Assembly: GCA_030431475.1 (NCBI GenBank)
Contig: JAUIJD010000052.1
Coordinates: 1 to 32,953, forward strand
Direction of reading: 5' to 3'
Source of the DNA: Verrucomicrobiia bacterium
Lineage (GTDB): Bacteria > Verrucomicrobiota > Verrucomicrobiia > Verrucomicrobiales > Akkermansiaceae
DNA: 32,953 nucleotides
Shown here: positions 7,971 to 17,018 of the stretch, one piece after another
Layout of the letters: each line of letters opens with the position of its first letter
Position numbering within the stretch: position 1 is the first letter of the stretch
Translations under genes and position numbers: made by a program
The notes under the pieces: model-generated
What the model was told of the DNA's origin: nothing
Database searches by the model: none
What the model saw: the letters and a program-made list of their open reading frames with translations, nothing else

Positions 7971-8016
7971 TGACAATCCCGCGCGGGCGGTGCGGTTGGG
8001 GCCACGTCACCGACGT
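7971..8016 (+). promoter_or_regulatory. Shared upstream motif, copy 1 (candidate promoter)
   Basis: TGACAATCCC at 7971-7980 and GGTTGGGG at 7994-8001 are 13 bases apart. The identical pair with the identical spacing recurs at 13540-13570 before the next giant gene. Read as a promoter, TGACAA and GGTTGG lie 17 bp apart, the normal -35/-10 distance, but the -10 half is not sigma-70-like. A short hairpin follows directly (ACGTC 8004-8008, GACGT 8012-8016), near where a transcript would begin. Identity of the two copies is seen; promoter function is inference. Confidence 0.5.
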
Positions 8017-8154
8017 CCTGCCACCATGAGCCGAGCCACGAATCGCCCCCGCCCCGCCTTCCCCGCCGCCGACAGTCGCACTCCGAACTTCCGCAAGGGA
8101 CGCCGATGCGCTTGGCTCAGGGCAATCTTGCGCCCGTACCCGGCCTTCTCCCCT

Positions 8155-11100
8155 ATGAAACGCCTCGCCCTGCCCGGCCTGATCTTCCTCCTTCTCGGCC
8201 TGCCGGCCCTCGCCCAGTTCACGCCCACGATCCTGAACTTCACCATCGACTCGGGCGAGTACGTCATCGACTCCGATGCCGGACGCATCGGAGCGGCCTA
8301 CGACCGAGACGAGATCGAGGTTTCGGTGAGCCTGTCCTTCGCCGGCAGCGGCTCCGTCAACTACCGCTGCGACTACCAGCTCATCGATCCCGACGGCAAC
8401 CCGGTGCTGCTCGACAACGGCTCCGGCGGCACGACCACCGCCTACCAGGGCAGCGCCTTCACGGTGAACGGCCCCGTCGGCATCCCGGTGACCGACCGCT
8501 TCGCCCCGGCCGAGGAGCTGCTCCCGGGCGACACCTATTTCGTCCGGCTGCTGCTGAAACGGCAGATCATCACCTCGGGCCCCTACCTCACCCAGGCCCA
8601 GGACGACACCGCGCCCAAGCGATTCCTCCACTTCACCAACTCCCTCTCCGCCGACCCGGCGGTGAACGTGAGGACCTACATCCAGTCGATCAGCTGGAAC
8701 CAGCGCTTCGCCTGCGACACCGATCCCGACAACCAGGCCTTCACCGCCACGGTCCACCTCCGGATCCACCGCTACGACAACTGGACCGATCCCTCCCCCG
8801 ACACCGAGGTCGTCCCCCACCGCATCGACTACGAATTGGTCGACGCCGCCACCGGCGACACGGTCGCGATCGTCGACGGCACCGACGAACCCGGCTTCCC
8901 TCTCGACGAGTACGACGACTCGGGCATCACCGACGTTCCCTACGTCCACGCCGTGGCCCGCTCGATCGAGGTCGACCCCGACGTCCAGCTCGATCCGATC
9001 AACAAGACCTACTTCGTCCGGGCCTCGGTCAGCCACGAGGAAGTCCCCGCCGATCCCTTCGTCGAGGACGACGGACCGGAAGAGGGCCCCGACTCGACCC
9101 TGCTCCACTACAACGGCACCGTCGTCGCCAACAACGACACCGACGCGCTCGTCCTCACCTCGATCAGCAACGACCCCTTCACCCGGGGCTACACGCCGCT
9201 GGGCGGCTACTTCGCCACCATCGTCACCATCGATGAATCCCACGTCGCCGACCACGACACCTTCTCGGTCGACTGGGACACCATCGAGCACTTCCTGCTC
9301 CTCTATCCCGACGGCACCGCCTACTACGACAGCGCCACTCCGCTCGATGTCAGCGCCCCCGACGACCCTGATGTCGGAGCGACGGCCAACGTCCGTTTCC
9401 GCCGGGAGGCCATGTTCTTCGACATCAACGGCCTCCAGGGCGATGTGAAGGTCTTCCTTCCGGCCGGCATGGGCGCCTATTTGGGCGCACCGGATGCCCC
9501 CTCGAACCATGTCCTCGAGTCCATCCTCGACACCGGCGCACGACATTTCACCCAGGCCCTGAGACCCGAGGCCACGTTGATCAGCATTCCGTCGCCGAAC
9601 CCCGGCGACGTCTGGCATCTCCGGGAGGAGTCGAAGCCGGTCGAGTTCACCTGTCTGAACATCCTGTGGAACGTCGATACCGGCGAATTCGCCGGCGGCG
9701 TGCCCGTCCCCGGCACCGATCGCTGCCGCTACGTCCGTCACTTCGAGATGGATTTCCTCGACGCCGCGCCCATCCCCGCCGCGGACAAGGAGCTTCATTC
9801 GAACGAGCTCTACTATCATCACCTCGTCTCCCCGCCCACCGCACCCACCACCTGGGTCGCCGATGCCGACGGCGTCGCCGAAATGACCACCACCCTGGCC
9901 ATCGACCCGGGCTCGTTCTCGACGCACTTCCCCTACGACGCCGATCTGAGCTGGTCCTCCCCCGGCAGCATCGAGATTGCCGGCGACCTCGTCGTTCCCG
10001 CCACCTCGTCGCTCCCGGGCGCGGCCATCGTCGCGATGCCCTACGCCCGCGACTGCGCCGAAGCCTGCGGGGCGATCGGCGACGCCACGGTGAAGCTGGA
10101 TCCCGGCACCGCCGCCTTCGGCTTCACCCGCGACGGCGGCCTCGGTCTGGGCGGAACCTACATCAACGCCGCATCCCGCCGCGACGTGGTCATGGGCTAC
10201 ATCGACGCCCTCTCCCCCGACGGCTCCGGGAACCCGGTCTACGCCCACGATTCGACCATCTTCCTCAACGGCCGCTTTCTGATGGCCGGCCACCACCTCG
10301 ATGGCCCCGACTTCTCCCAGGACGAGGACGACGGCGCCGGCGTCCTGCTCAACACCGGCTTCGATCCCGCCGACCTCGACGTCCCCGAGCGCCCCGGCCA
10401 GGCGAGCTACCTCGACGGCCTGGGCGACTATCCGGGCATGAACTACCGGGTGTCCGCCGAGACCACCGCGCCGACCGCGGTCTCCGTCCTCGGCGGCGAG
10501 ACCACGCCGACCTACACGCTTTCCTCGAGATCGAAGTACTACACACGCCAGAGTGGCGTTTCCGGCATCCACGAACCGGACGCCAATCCCTTCACCGGTC
10601 CGGTCTTCATCTACGGCTACGAGTTCGAGTTCACCTCCTTCGGACTCTCCTTCCTCGGCAGTGAGGTCCACGACTCCATCACCGCCGGCAGCCTCGACGT
10701 CCCCTCGCCGTCGAACTTCACCCTCGAGTTCGACCCGCTGTTCTTCAACTGCCTCGGCGGCCTGACCACCGCCGAGATCCCCGGCGGCTCGTTCGAGGAG
10801 GACCTCGACTTCTGGAGCGCCGACTTCACCGGCATCTCGGCCCACTTCCAGCCGGCGATCGGTGCCGACTGCGACCCGTCGGAAGCCAACCTGGTCGTCG
10901 GCGTCCGCACCTACGCATCCAACATCGAACCCGCCCTCGCCGGTTCGCTGGGATTCCACCCCGACGGCAACCTGATCACCGAGGCGGACGCCCGCCTTGA
11001 GGGCATCGATTCCCGTCTGAACCTTCCCTCCACCCTCGAGATCGCCGGACCCGGGGACGAGGCCTACACCTTCTTCCCCACCCACGACGCCTATTTCGAG

Positions 11101-13542
11101 AACCACGACTACTCCTCCGAGGTCCAGGGAGACCTCTCCTTCGCCGGTCTGCTCGACGTCCCCTTCTTCGAGGACCTCGAAGTGCATTTCCACACCGGTT
11201 CCTTCTCCGAGGTCGCGGACTCCGCCATCCACATGATGGGCGGCTGGACCGGCGACGGTGAGATCACGGCCTCGTCCTTCGATACCGCGAACCGTTCCTA
11301 CCCCTCCACCGACAATCTTGAGAACTACCGGAACCTCGCCAGCGCCGACTACCGCGTCCATGCGGTGCACGACTGGCTCGGGGTCGTGAACTTCGACTAT
11401 CCGCTCGACTGGAACACCACCACCCGATCGTTCCGGGCCAGTGCCCCCGTCGAGAACGACCTGATGGTGCTCACGACCGAGCACGAGCTCACCTACCTCT
11501 CGGCCGAGAATGCCGAGCTCGACTTCGGGGCCTCGCTCGACCTCGACGTCCCGGAGATCAACCTCTCCAACATCTCGATCGACCTGGTCGAGAACACCGG
11601 CGTTCTCAGTGCGGTGGAGAGCGCCATCTCCGAGAATGTGACCGGTGCGCTGATCGACGGCCTCGACGCCTCTGCCGAGCTGCTCAACGACCGCATGGAC
11701 GACTTCTACGACCGACTCTTCGAAGTCTCGGTCGACCCGGTCGTCGACACCCTCCACGCCGAACTCGCCGCCATCCCCGAGGGCCCCGGAGCCCTCGCCG
11801 CCCGCGAGGCGCTGGTCGAGGACTACCTCTGCACCCGCGTCGATTCGATCCAGCAGGCTCTCTACGCGATCGATGGCTCGGTCGGCGAGGCCGGCACCAT
11901 CGTCGACGAGGTCGACCAGGCGCTCGCCCGCCTCCAGATCGCCATCCGCACGATCATCGGGCGGGTCGAAGTCTCGGGGGGCGAGGTCATCCTCTCCACC
12001 GGGGAGATCACCGTCCCGGAGGATGCCGTGGTCACCGCCGGCGGCGTGCTGGTCGAGGGCATCTTCGCCGATGCCGACGGCGACGGCTACGACCTCGCCC
12101 ATGCGCTCACCGCCGCCCTGATCGAGGAACTCGCGCCCGACATCGCCGCCTCCCTTTCCTCAGTGCTCAGCCACATCGCGGGCGACCTCGCCGGCCAGCT
12201 CGAGGACGAGCTCAACGCGCAGTTCGAGGACGCCGGCCCGACCATCGAACGGGTCAAGGAGGTGCTCGTCGAGCTCCACAACACAATCCAGGACATCCGC
12301 GATGCCGGGGATTTCTACACCGAGATCTCGGACGTCATTCTCGCCGCCACGGCCGACATCGACGCGCTCTGCATCGCCGCCAAGGACGAGGTCAACGGCT
12401 TCCTCGGCGACATCGACTTCGAGGAATACACCGCCGACGAGATCAAGGCGGTGATTCGCGAGGCGATCCGCGACCAGTTCAACGCCTCGACCGTGATCGC
12501 CGAGGTGCAGGCGACGCTCAAGGCCTACGTCTACGATCTCGACGCGGCCATCAATGAGTCGATCTCGTCCGCCTTCGGGGAGCTCAATCGCATCATCACG
12601 CGCCTGCTCCAGAACGCCCTGCCGACCGACGGAGCCCTGGCCGACATGCTTGGCGACGTGGCCGAGATCTCCGCCGCCGGCGAAATCGACGGCTACGCCC
12701 ACATCAACGGCGACGCGCTGCGAACGCTGCGGCTCGACGCCGCACTGCGGCTCAAGCTGCCCGACGACTTCGAGTTCAGCGGCTACGTCGAGATCAACCA
12801 GCTCGACTCCGATGGTGACGGCTCCTGTTCCTTCGCCGGGGAGGGCGAATACGCCGCCGAGGTCAAGATGGGGGCGGTCGACGTGCCGGTCGGCTGGACC
12901 GGCGACGGCCTGCGCTTCGACGTCGGCACCAAGTTCACCTTCGACACCGCCTCCGACTTCCGCCTGCGCGGCTTCGGCGGCTCCTTTGAGATGACCCAGG
13001 GGGAGATCGGTTTCGAAAGCATGGGGATCACCTCGCTCGGCGCCGCCGCCATGTTCGGGATCGACGAGAACTACCTCGCCGCGGAGGTCGGGCTCGAATT
13101 CGACTCCTACCAGCTCGCCGGGGGCGTGTTCTTCGGGCGCACCTGCAGCATCGACCCGCTGGAACTTGTCGACCCGGACGTCACCAAGGTCCTCGGCAGT
13201 CCGCCCTTCACCGGCATCTATGCCTACGGCGAGGCCCAGATCCCCATCGTCAATGCCGGCTGCTTCTTCAACCTCTCCGCCAAGGCCGGCGCCGGAGTGT
13301 TCTGGTTCGAGGAAGGCAACACCTTCGGCGGCAAGATGGTCGTCGGCGCCACCGGCCGCGCCCTCTGCGCCGTGGGGGTCGGCGGCGACCTCACCCTGGT
13401 GGGCGCCAAGTCCGGCAACAACTACTCGTTCTACGGCAAGGGCCGGGTGTTCGGGGAGATCGGCAAGTGCAAGCTCTGCACCCGCTTCGAAGAGCAGGTC
13501 GAACTCACCTACAAAAACGACAAGTGGTCGTACGATTTCTGA
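8155..13542 (+). CDS. Giant exported protein 1, unknown function
   Basis: 1795 residues. The signal peptide MKRLALPGLIFLLLGLPALAQ is clear, which fixes the start at 8155; the frame is open to 7990, but that would translate the upstream motif. Residues ~22-1140 are beta-rich with no recognised fold. Residues ~1143-1495 form a long predominantly helical stretch. The C-terminal ~300 residues are again beta-rich, with alternating Gly/aromatic strands (VDVPVGWTGDGLRFDVGT). Calcium-loop-like DxDxDG motifs occur at ~1306 (DADGDGYD) and ~1551 (DSDGDGSC). A CxxC pair, C1772 and C1775 in KCKLCTRF, lies near the end. No catalytic motif was recognised. It heads three same-strand exported giants; the next start is 76 bp beyond its stop. 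There is no Shine-Dalgarno sequence, only a CT-rich leader. It could be a surface or matrix protein; function unknown. Confidence 0.85.
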   Translation: MKRLALPGLIFLLLGLPALAQFTPTILNFTIDSGEYVIDSDAGRIGAAYDRDEIEVSVSLSFAGSGSVNYRCDYQLIDPDGNPVLLDNGSGGTTTAYQGSAFTVNGPVGIPVTDRFAPAEELLPGDTYFVRLLLKRQIITSGPYLTQAQDDTAPKRFLHFTNSLSADPAVNVRTYIQSISWNQRFACDTDPDNQAFTATVHLRIHRYDNWTDPSPDTEVVPHRIDYELVDAATGDTVAIVDGTDEPGFPLDEYDDSGITDVPYVHAVARSIEVDPDVQLDPINKTYFVRASVSHEEVPADPFVEDDGPEEGPDSTLLHYNGTVVANNDTDALVLTSISNDPFTRGYTPLGGYFATIVTIDESHVADHDTFSVDWDTIEHFLLLYPDGTAYYDSATPLDVSAPDDPDVGATANVRFRREAMFFDINGLQGDVKVFLPAGMGAYLGAPDAPSNHVLESILDTGARHFTQALRPEATLISIPSPNPGDVWHLREESKPVEFTCLNILWNVDTGEFAGGVPVPGTDRCRYVRHFEMDFLDAAPIPAADKELHSNELYYHHLVSPPTAPTTWVADADGVAEMTTTLAIDPGSFSTHFPYDADLSWSSPGSIEIAGDLVVPATSSLPGAAIVAMPYARDCAEACGAIGDATVKLDPGTAAFGFTRDGGLGLGGTYINAASRRDVVMGYIDALSPDGSGNPVYAHDSTIFLNGRFLMAGHHLDGPDFSQDEDDGAGVLLNTGFDPADLDVPERPGQASYLDGLGDYPGMNYRVSAETTAPTAVSVLGGETTPTYTLSSRSKYYTRQSGVSGIHEPDANPFTGPVFIYGYEFEFTSFGLSFLGSEVHDSITAGSLDVPSPSNFTLEFDPLFFNCLGGLTTAEIPGGSFEEDLDFWSADFTGISAHFQPAIGADCDPSEANLVVGVRTYASNIEPALAGSLGFHPDGNLITEADARLEGIDSRLNLPSTLEIAGPGDEAYTFFPTHDAYFENHDYSSEVQGDLSFAGLLDVPFFEDLEVHFHTGSFSEVADSAIHMMGGWTGDGEITASSFDTANRSYPSTDNLENYRNLASADYRVHAVHDWLGVVNFDYPLDWNTTTRSFRASAPVENDLMVLTTEHELTYLSAENAELDFGASLDLDVPEINLSNISIDLVENTGVLSAVESAISENVTGALIDGLDASAELLNDRMDDFYDRLFEVSVDPVVDTLHAELAAIPEGPGALAAREALVEDYLCTRVDSIQQALYAIDGSVGEAGTIVDEVDQALARLQIAIRTIIGRVEVSGGEVILSTGEITVPEDAVVTAGGVLVEGIFADADGDGYDLAHALTAALIEELAPDIAASLSSVLSHIAGDLAGQLEDELNAQFEDAGPTIERVKEVLVELHNTIQDIRDAGDFYTEISDVILAATADIDALCIAAKDEVNGFLGDIDFEEYTADEIKAVIREAIRDQFNASTVIAEVQATLKAYVYDLDAAINESISSAFGELNRIITRLLQNALPTDGALADMLGDVAEISAAGEIDGYAHINGDALRTLRLDAALRLKLPDDFEFSGYVEINQLDSDGDGSCSFAGEGEYAAEVKMGAVDVPVGWTGDGLRFDVGTKFTFDTASDFRLRGFGGSFEMTQGEIGFESMGITSLGAAAMFGIDENYLAAEVGLEFDSYQLAGGVFFGRTCSIDPLELVDPDVTKVLGSPPFTGIYAYGEAQIPIVNAGCFFNLSAKAGAGVFWFEEGNTFGGKMVVGATGRALCAVGVGGDLTLVGAKSGNNYSFYGKGRVFGEIGKCKLCTRFEEQVELTYKNDKWSYDF

Positions 13543-13582
13543 CAATCCCCGCAACAAAGCCCGGTTGGGGAGTCCGACTCCC
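13540..13582 (+). promoter_or_regulatory. Shared upstream motif, copy 2 (candidate promoter)
   Basis: TGACAATCCC at 13540-13549 and GGTTGGGG at 13563-13570, 13 bases apart, repeat copy 1 exactly in both words and spacing, while the 13-base spacer sequences differ. The first word begins at the stop codon of giant protein 1. A perfect six-base hairpin follows (GGGAGT 13568-13573, ACTCCC 13577-13582). The conserved words with a variable spacer fit a protein-binding or promoter site better than a chance duplication. No equivalent was found before the third gene. Confidence 0.5.
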
Positions 13583-13618
13583 GAACGATCGATTTCCCCA
13601 TCCCATCCTCTTCCCGCC

Positions 13619-16600
13619 ATGCACCGCCTCCTCCTGACCTTCCTGCTGCTCGCGACCGCGGTCTTCTCCCAGGACCAGCTCCGTTTCCTGTCCGCAACCA
13701 CCTACCACGACCCGGCGACCTCGACCAATCACGCCTACCTGATGTGGCAGGCCGAGAATCCCGAGCACCTTGAGGGGCTCTCGCTCGAGGTCTTCGGCAA
13801 ACCGGGGCAACCGACCTCCGTCGCCCCCTTCACCCGTCGCGGCCGGATGGCCTTCCAGACCAATGTCGCGGTGCTCGAGGCGCTGCTCGACAGCCTGCCC
13901 GACGAACTCATCGACGCCGCCCTGCTCGAAGAACGCGTCGACGGACTGTTCGGATCCTTCCTGCCGGCCGGTGACCTCTCCCTGGCCATGAAGGTGTCGG
14001 GCGTGCTGCAGGTCGCCCAGACGGATCCGGCCGTCTTCCGGCGCCTCACCTTCTTCTCCCGCGCCCATCCCTTCGTCGGCATCGCGATGGGCACCGCCGG
14101 CACCTTCCCCCTCACCACCCCGGTCACCACCTTCGAGCTTCGCACGGCGGGCGGCGACGGTGCCGTGGTCGAGGCACGCGTCACCCTCGACGTGAACAAT
14201 CCTCCGCTCATCCCCGCCCCGGGCGCCCCGGTGCACGTCGTCGACCAGGCCGCCAGCGGTCATCTCAACGCCAAGATCCGCTGGGGCATCCCCGATCCAC
14301 TTTCGCGCAAAACCGCCCTGACCTACGGCTACAACCTCTACCGGATCGACCGGACCTTCGCCGAAGGAGCCGGCTATCACACCACCCCGCCGACCGCGGC
14401 GGCGATGACCGCCCTCCTCGCCTCCAACCCCGACGAGGTCGGACTCGTCAACCGGGTGCCGGTCATGCCCATCGCCAACTTCTCCCCCGCCGAGGCCGCC
14501 GACCTCCTCGCCGACCCCGACACCGCTTTCGTCACCGACGACCGCGGCGTGATGCTCGACCAGGCCCCCACCCCCTTCGACGACGGCGACGCCTTCTACT
14601 ACTTCGTCGCCGCCCGCGACATCCTCGGCCGGCCCGGCACGGTCTCCGACGGCACGCTTGTCACCATCTGCGACCGCCTCCGGCCCCAGCCCCCGATCCG
14701 CACCCGCGTCGAACACGTCCACGACGGATCCGCGTCGGTCACCGACTTCCTGCGGGTTTCCTGGGAGGCACCTTCGGCCGGCGACGCCCCCGACTACTAC
14801 TATGTTTACCGTTGGGAAAACCCGGCCCAGATGCTCCAGGCCGCCCATCCCTTCGTCCCGGCCGCCCATCGCGTGTCGGGCATCATCCCCCACGACCCGT
14901 CCGCCACCCGCTACTCGTTCGACGACAACGGCACCGGCGCCCCCCAACTCGTCCCGGGCGGCTACCGTACCACCGGCGACGACGGAAAGACCTACTGGTA
15001 CTCGGTGCGCGCCGTGAAGAACACCGCCTGCGGTCCGCTCTACAGCGGCAACTCCGGCCCCGCCTGGGGCGTGCTGCGCGACCGCATCGGCCCCAACGCC
15101 GCCGGCGCCTCCTCGGTCGTCGCCACCCGCAGCTACCCCGAGGTCACCCACCTGGACTCCTACTCCCGCAGCCCGCTTCCCGGAGAGGACCCCGACGACT
15201 ACACCGGCCCCGGCCCCTACAAGCTCCGCCTTTCGGTGACCCGCGTCGACCCGCGCATCGACGGTGCCATCCTCTACCGCTTCGAGCCCGACAACAGCCC
15301 GAACGGCCTCAAGCTCGTCAAACTCGGCCAGAAGGTCTTCTCGACCGGCGACGACGTGCTCGAAGTCCTGCTGGACGCGCCGGCGGAGGTCTTCAGCGGC
15401 GACAACGAGGGCTTCATCGCCGTCGCGCGGGACGGGAAGGGACGCCTCGCCTACGATGCCGTCTTCGACTTCGAGCTCGCGAATCCCGACAACAACATCG
15501 TCGTCGAGATGCCGTTCGAGGCCGACGTGGTCCAGGAGACGACCACGATCACCGGCGGCAGCGTCGGCGACGACCCGGTTCACGACTCCATCGACGAGGG
15601 CACCGGCGACACCAATCCGGTGGAGGTCACCTTCGACCCGTCGAACGACGCCCGCGAGTACAAGCTCTACAAGCGCATCGACGGCGGACCGCTGCTGCTC
15701 GTCGACCAGGGAGAGGTCGAGGATCCGGCGGTCGACATCACCATCGACGACGTCGCGCTTCCGGCCAACTCGGCGCAGGTCTGCTATTTCGTCCAGTATT
15801 TCGACGAGCACGGCAACCCGAGCCCCCTCGCCGACCTCGGCTGCGTGCGCACCACCTCCAAGGTCGACCTGCCGGTGCCCATCCTCGCCCGCCCCGAGAA
15901 GGCCGGCACCCAGGCCGACCCGCAGGTCACATTGCGTTGGTTCGGCGAGGACGAGGGCGTCGAGCGGTTCTACGTTTACATCGAGGCCGGCGACACGCCC
16001 GTCGCCGCGGATTACTCCCCCGACCTCTCGCCGGTGCTGGTCACCAGCCTCACCGCGTCCCCGGCGACCATCCCGAGCGTTCCGGCCTTCGGCACCGGCC
16101 GTGCCCCGGGGAGCGCCTCCTTCGGCGGCTCCGCCGCCGGGTTCCGGGGATACCAGACCGGCCGCGTCGGCGGCAACTTCGGCGATCCCGCCGAGCCGAA
16201 CCAGTTCGAGGTCACCTTCAGCGTCGCCAGCGGCGTCGAATACCAGTTCTACATCGTCAGCGTCTCGCCCGCCGGCGACACCTCCGGACCGTCGAACACC
16301 GAGCCCTTCACCTGGTCGCCGTCGCCGGAAGCCGTCGGGCCGCTCGTGCCGTGGCCCGCCCGCTCGTTGCCGCCGGTCGACGACGCCTTCATCGCCGAGG
16401 TCAAGGCGCAGTATGTCGAGAACAGCGTCGAGGACCGCTACTACCCGGTGGTGAAGATCGGCGAGATCACCGGCAGCTCTGCACAAACCGGCGTCCAGGT
16501 CTCGATCAGCGGATCCGAAGCCGGCCAGTCCTTCCGTCAGGACCCCTACTACTACGACGAGAGCGTCACGCTGAACCTCTACACCAGCTCCGGGGGCGAG

Positions 16601-16933
16601 ACCGCGCTGCCCTTCGTGCTCTACCGCCACCAGATCCCCAACGAGTATTTCCCCGAGGTCTCCGGCGACGTGGTCCAGGTGTCGCCGCGCATCGACCGGA
16701 TCCGCACCGTCGATGGCGACCGCGACGGCATCTCCATCGTCACGATCGTCGATCCCTTCTTCGAACTGCTCCTCGACCCCGACGAGGGCCACCACGGGGT
16801 CTACGTCAAGGACACTCAGGGGGCGATCCGCGGGGCGACCTACCGCTACGTCCTCGTCCGCTTCGACGACGACGGCGAGATCGACCGTTCCTTCCCCACC
16901 AACGACCTCTTCATCCCCTTCGTCGATCCGTGA
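13619..16933 (+). CDS. Giant exported protein 2 with fibronectin-III-like modules
   Basis: 1104 residues. The start at 13619 gives the signal peptide MHRLLLTFLLLATAVFSQ; the frame is open further upstream only as a shadow inside the previous gene. At least four fibronectin-III-like segments can be picked out by the pattern proline/valine start, central Trp, then a Y-x-V/L-Y-R strand: about residues 195-260 (IRWGIPDPL...YGYNLYRI), 354-440 (RVSWEAPSAG...YYYVYRW), 629-740 (EYKLYKRIDGG) and 747-840 (LRWFGEDEG...FYVYIEAG). Such modules usually serve as spacers or binding scaffolds in exported proteins. No catalytic motif, transmembrane anchor or sorting signal was recognised at the C-terminus. It lies between giants 1 and 3 with gaps of 76 and 85 bp, and has no Shine-Dalgarno sequence but a CT-rich leader. 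Confidence 0.85.
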   Translation: MHRLLLTFLLLATAVFSQDQLRFLSATTYHDPATSTNHAYLMWQAENPEHLEGLSLEVFGKPGQPTSVAPFTRRGRMAFQTNVAVLEALLDSLPDELIDAALLEERVDGLFGSFLPAGDLSLAMKVSGVLQVAQTDPAVFRRLTFFSRAHPFVGIAMGTAGTFPLTTPVTTFELRTAGGDGAVVEARVTLDVNNPPLIPAPGAPVHVVDQAASGHLNAKIRWGIPDPLSRKTALTYGYNLYRIDRTFAEGAGYHTTPPTAAAMTALLASNPDEVGLVNRVPVMPIANFSPAEAADLLADPDTAFVTDDRGVMLDQAPTPFDDGDAFYYFVAARDILGRPGTVSDGTLVTICDRLRPQPPIRTRVEHVHDGSASVTDFLRVSWEAPSAGDAPDYYYVYRWENPAQMLQAAHPFVPAAHRVSGIIPHDPSATRYSFDDNGTGAPQLVPGGYRTTGDDGKTYWYSVRAVKNTACGPLYSGNSGPAWGVLRDRIGPNAAGASSVVATRSYPEVTHLDSYSRSPLPGEDPDDYTGPGPYKLRLSVTRVDPRIDGAILYRFEPDNSPNGLKLVKLGQKVFSTGDDVLEVLLDAPAEVFSGDNEGFIAVARDGKGRLAYDAVFDFELANPDNNIVVEMPFEADVVQETTTITGGSVGDDPVHDSIDEGTGDTNPVEVTFDPSNDAREYKLYKRIDGGPLLLVDQGEVEDPAVDITIDDVALPANSAQVCYFVQYFDEHGNPSPLADLGCVRTTSKVDLPVPILARPEKAGTQADPQVTLRWFGEDEGVERFYVYIEAGDTPVAADYSPDLSPVLVTSLTASPATIPSVPAFGTGRAPGSASFGGSAAGFRGYQTGRVGGNFGDPAEPNQFEVTFSVASGVEYQFYIVSVSPAGDTSGPSNTEPFTWSPSPEAVGPLVPWPARSLPPVDDAFIAEVKAQYVENSVEDRYYPVVKIGEITGSSAQTGVQVSISGSEAGQSFRQDPYYYDESVTLNLYTSSGGETALPFVLYRHQIPNEYFPEVSGDVVQVSPRIDRIRTVDGDRDGISIVTIVDPFFELLLDPDEGHHGVYVKDTQGAIRGATYRYVLVRFDDDGEIDRSFPTNDLFIPFVDP

Positions 16934-16943
16934 GCCCCGTGGC

Positions 16944-16986
16944 TGCCCCGGCCCGGGGCAGGCCGTGATTGCAGCGGCCCGCCGCT
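16944..16986 (+). other. Two hairpins between giant genes 2 and 3
   Basis: TGCCCCG at 16944-16950 pairs with CGGGGCA at 16954-16960 around a three-base loop, ten bases after the stop of giant gene 2. AGCGG at 16973-16977 pairs with CCGCT at 16982-16986 shortly before the start of giant gene 3. Neither is followed by a U-tract, so a classical terminator is unlikely. They may be mRNA-stabilising or processing structures within one transcript. Confidence 0.4.
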
Positions 16987-17018
16987 CCCTTCCCACCCGA
17001 ATCCCACTCCTTTTCCCC

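Noticed and set aside
7990-8154. N-terminal extension of giant protein 1
   Set aside because: It is Arg/Pro rich, would place the signal peptide 55 residues inside, and covers the shared upstream motif and its hairpin.
7723-12102. 1459-residue open frame antisense to giant gene 1
   Set aside because: It is made of Val/Gly/Asp/Glu-rich low-complexity sequence typical of the complement of GC-rich coding DNA, has no signal peptide or domain, and overlaps a protein with a clear signal peptide.
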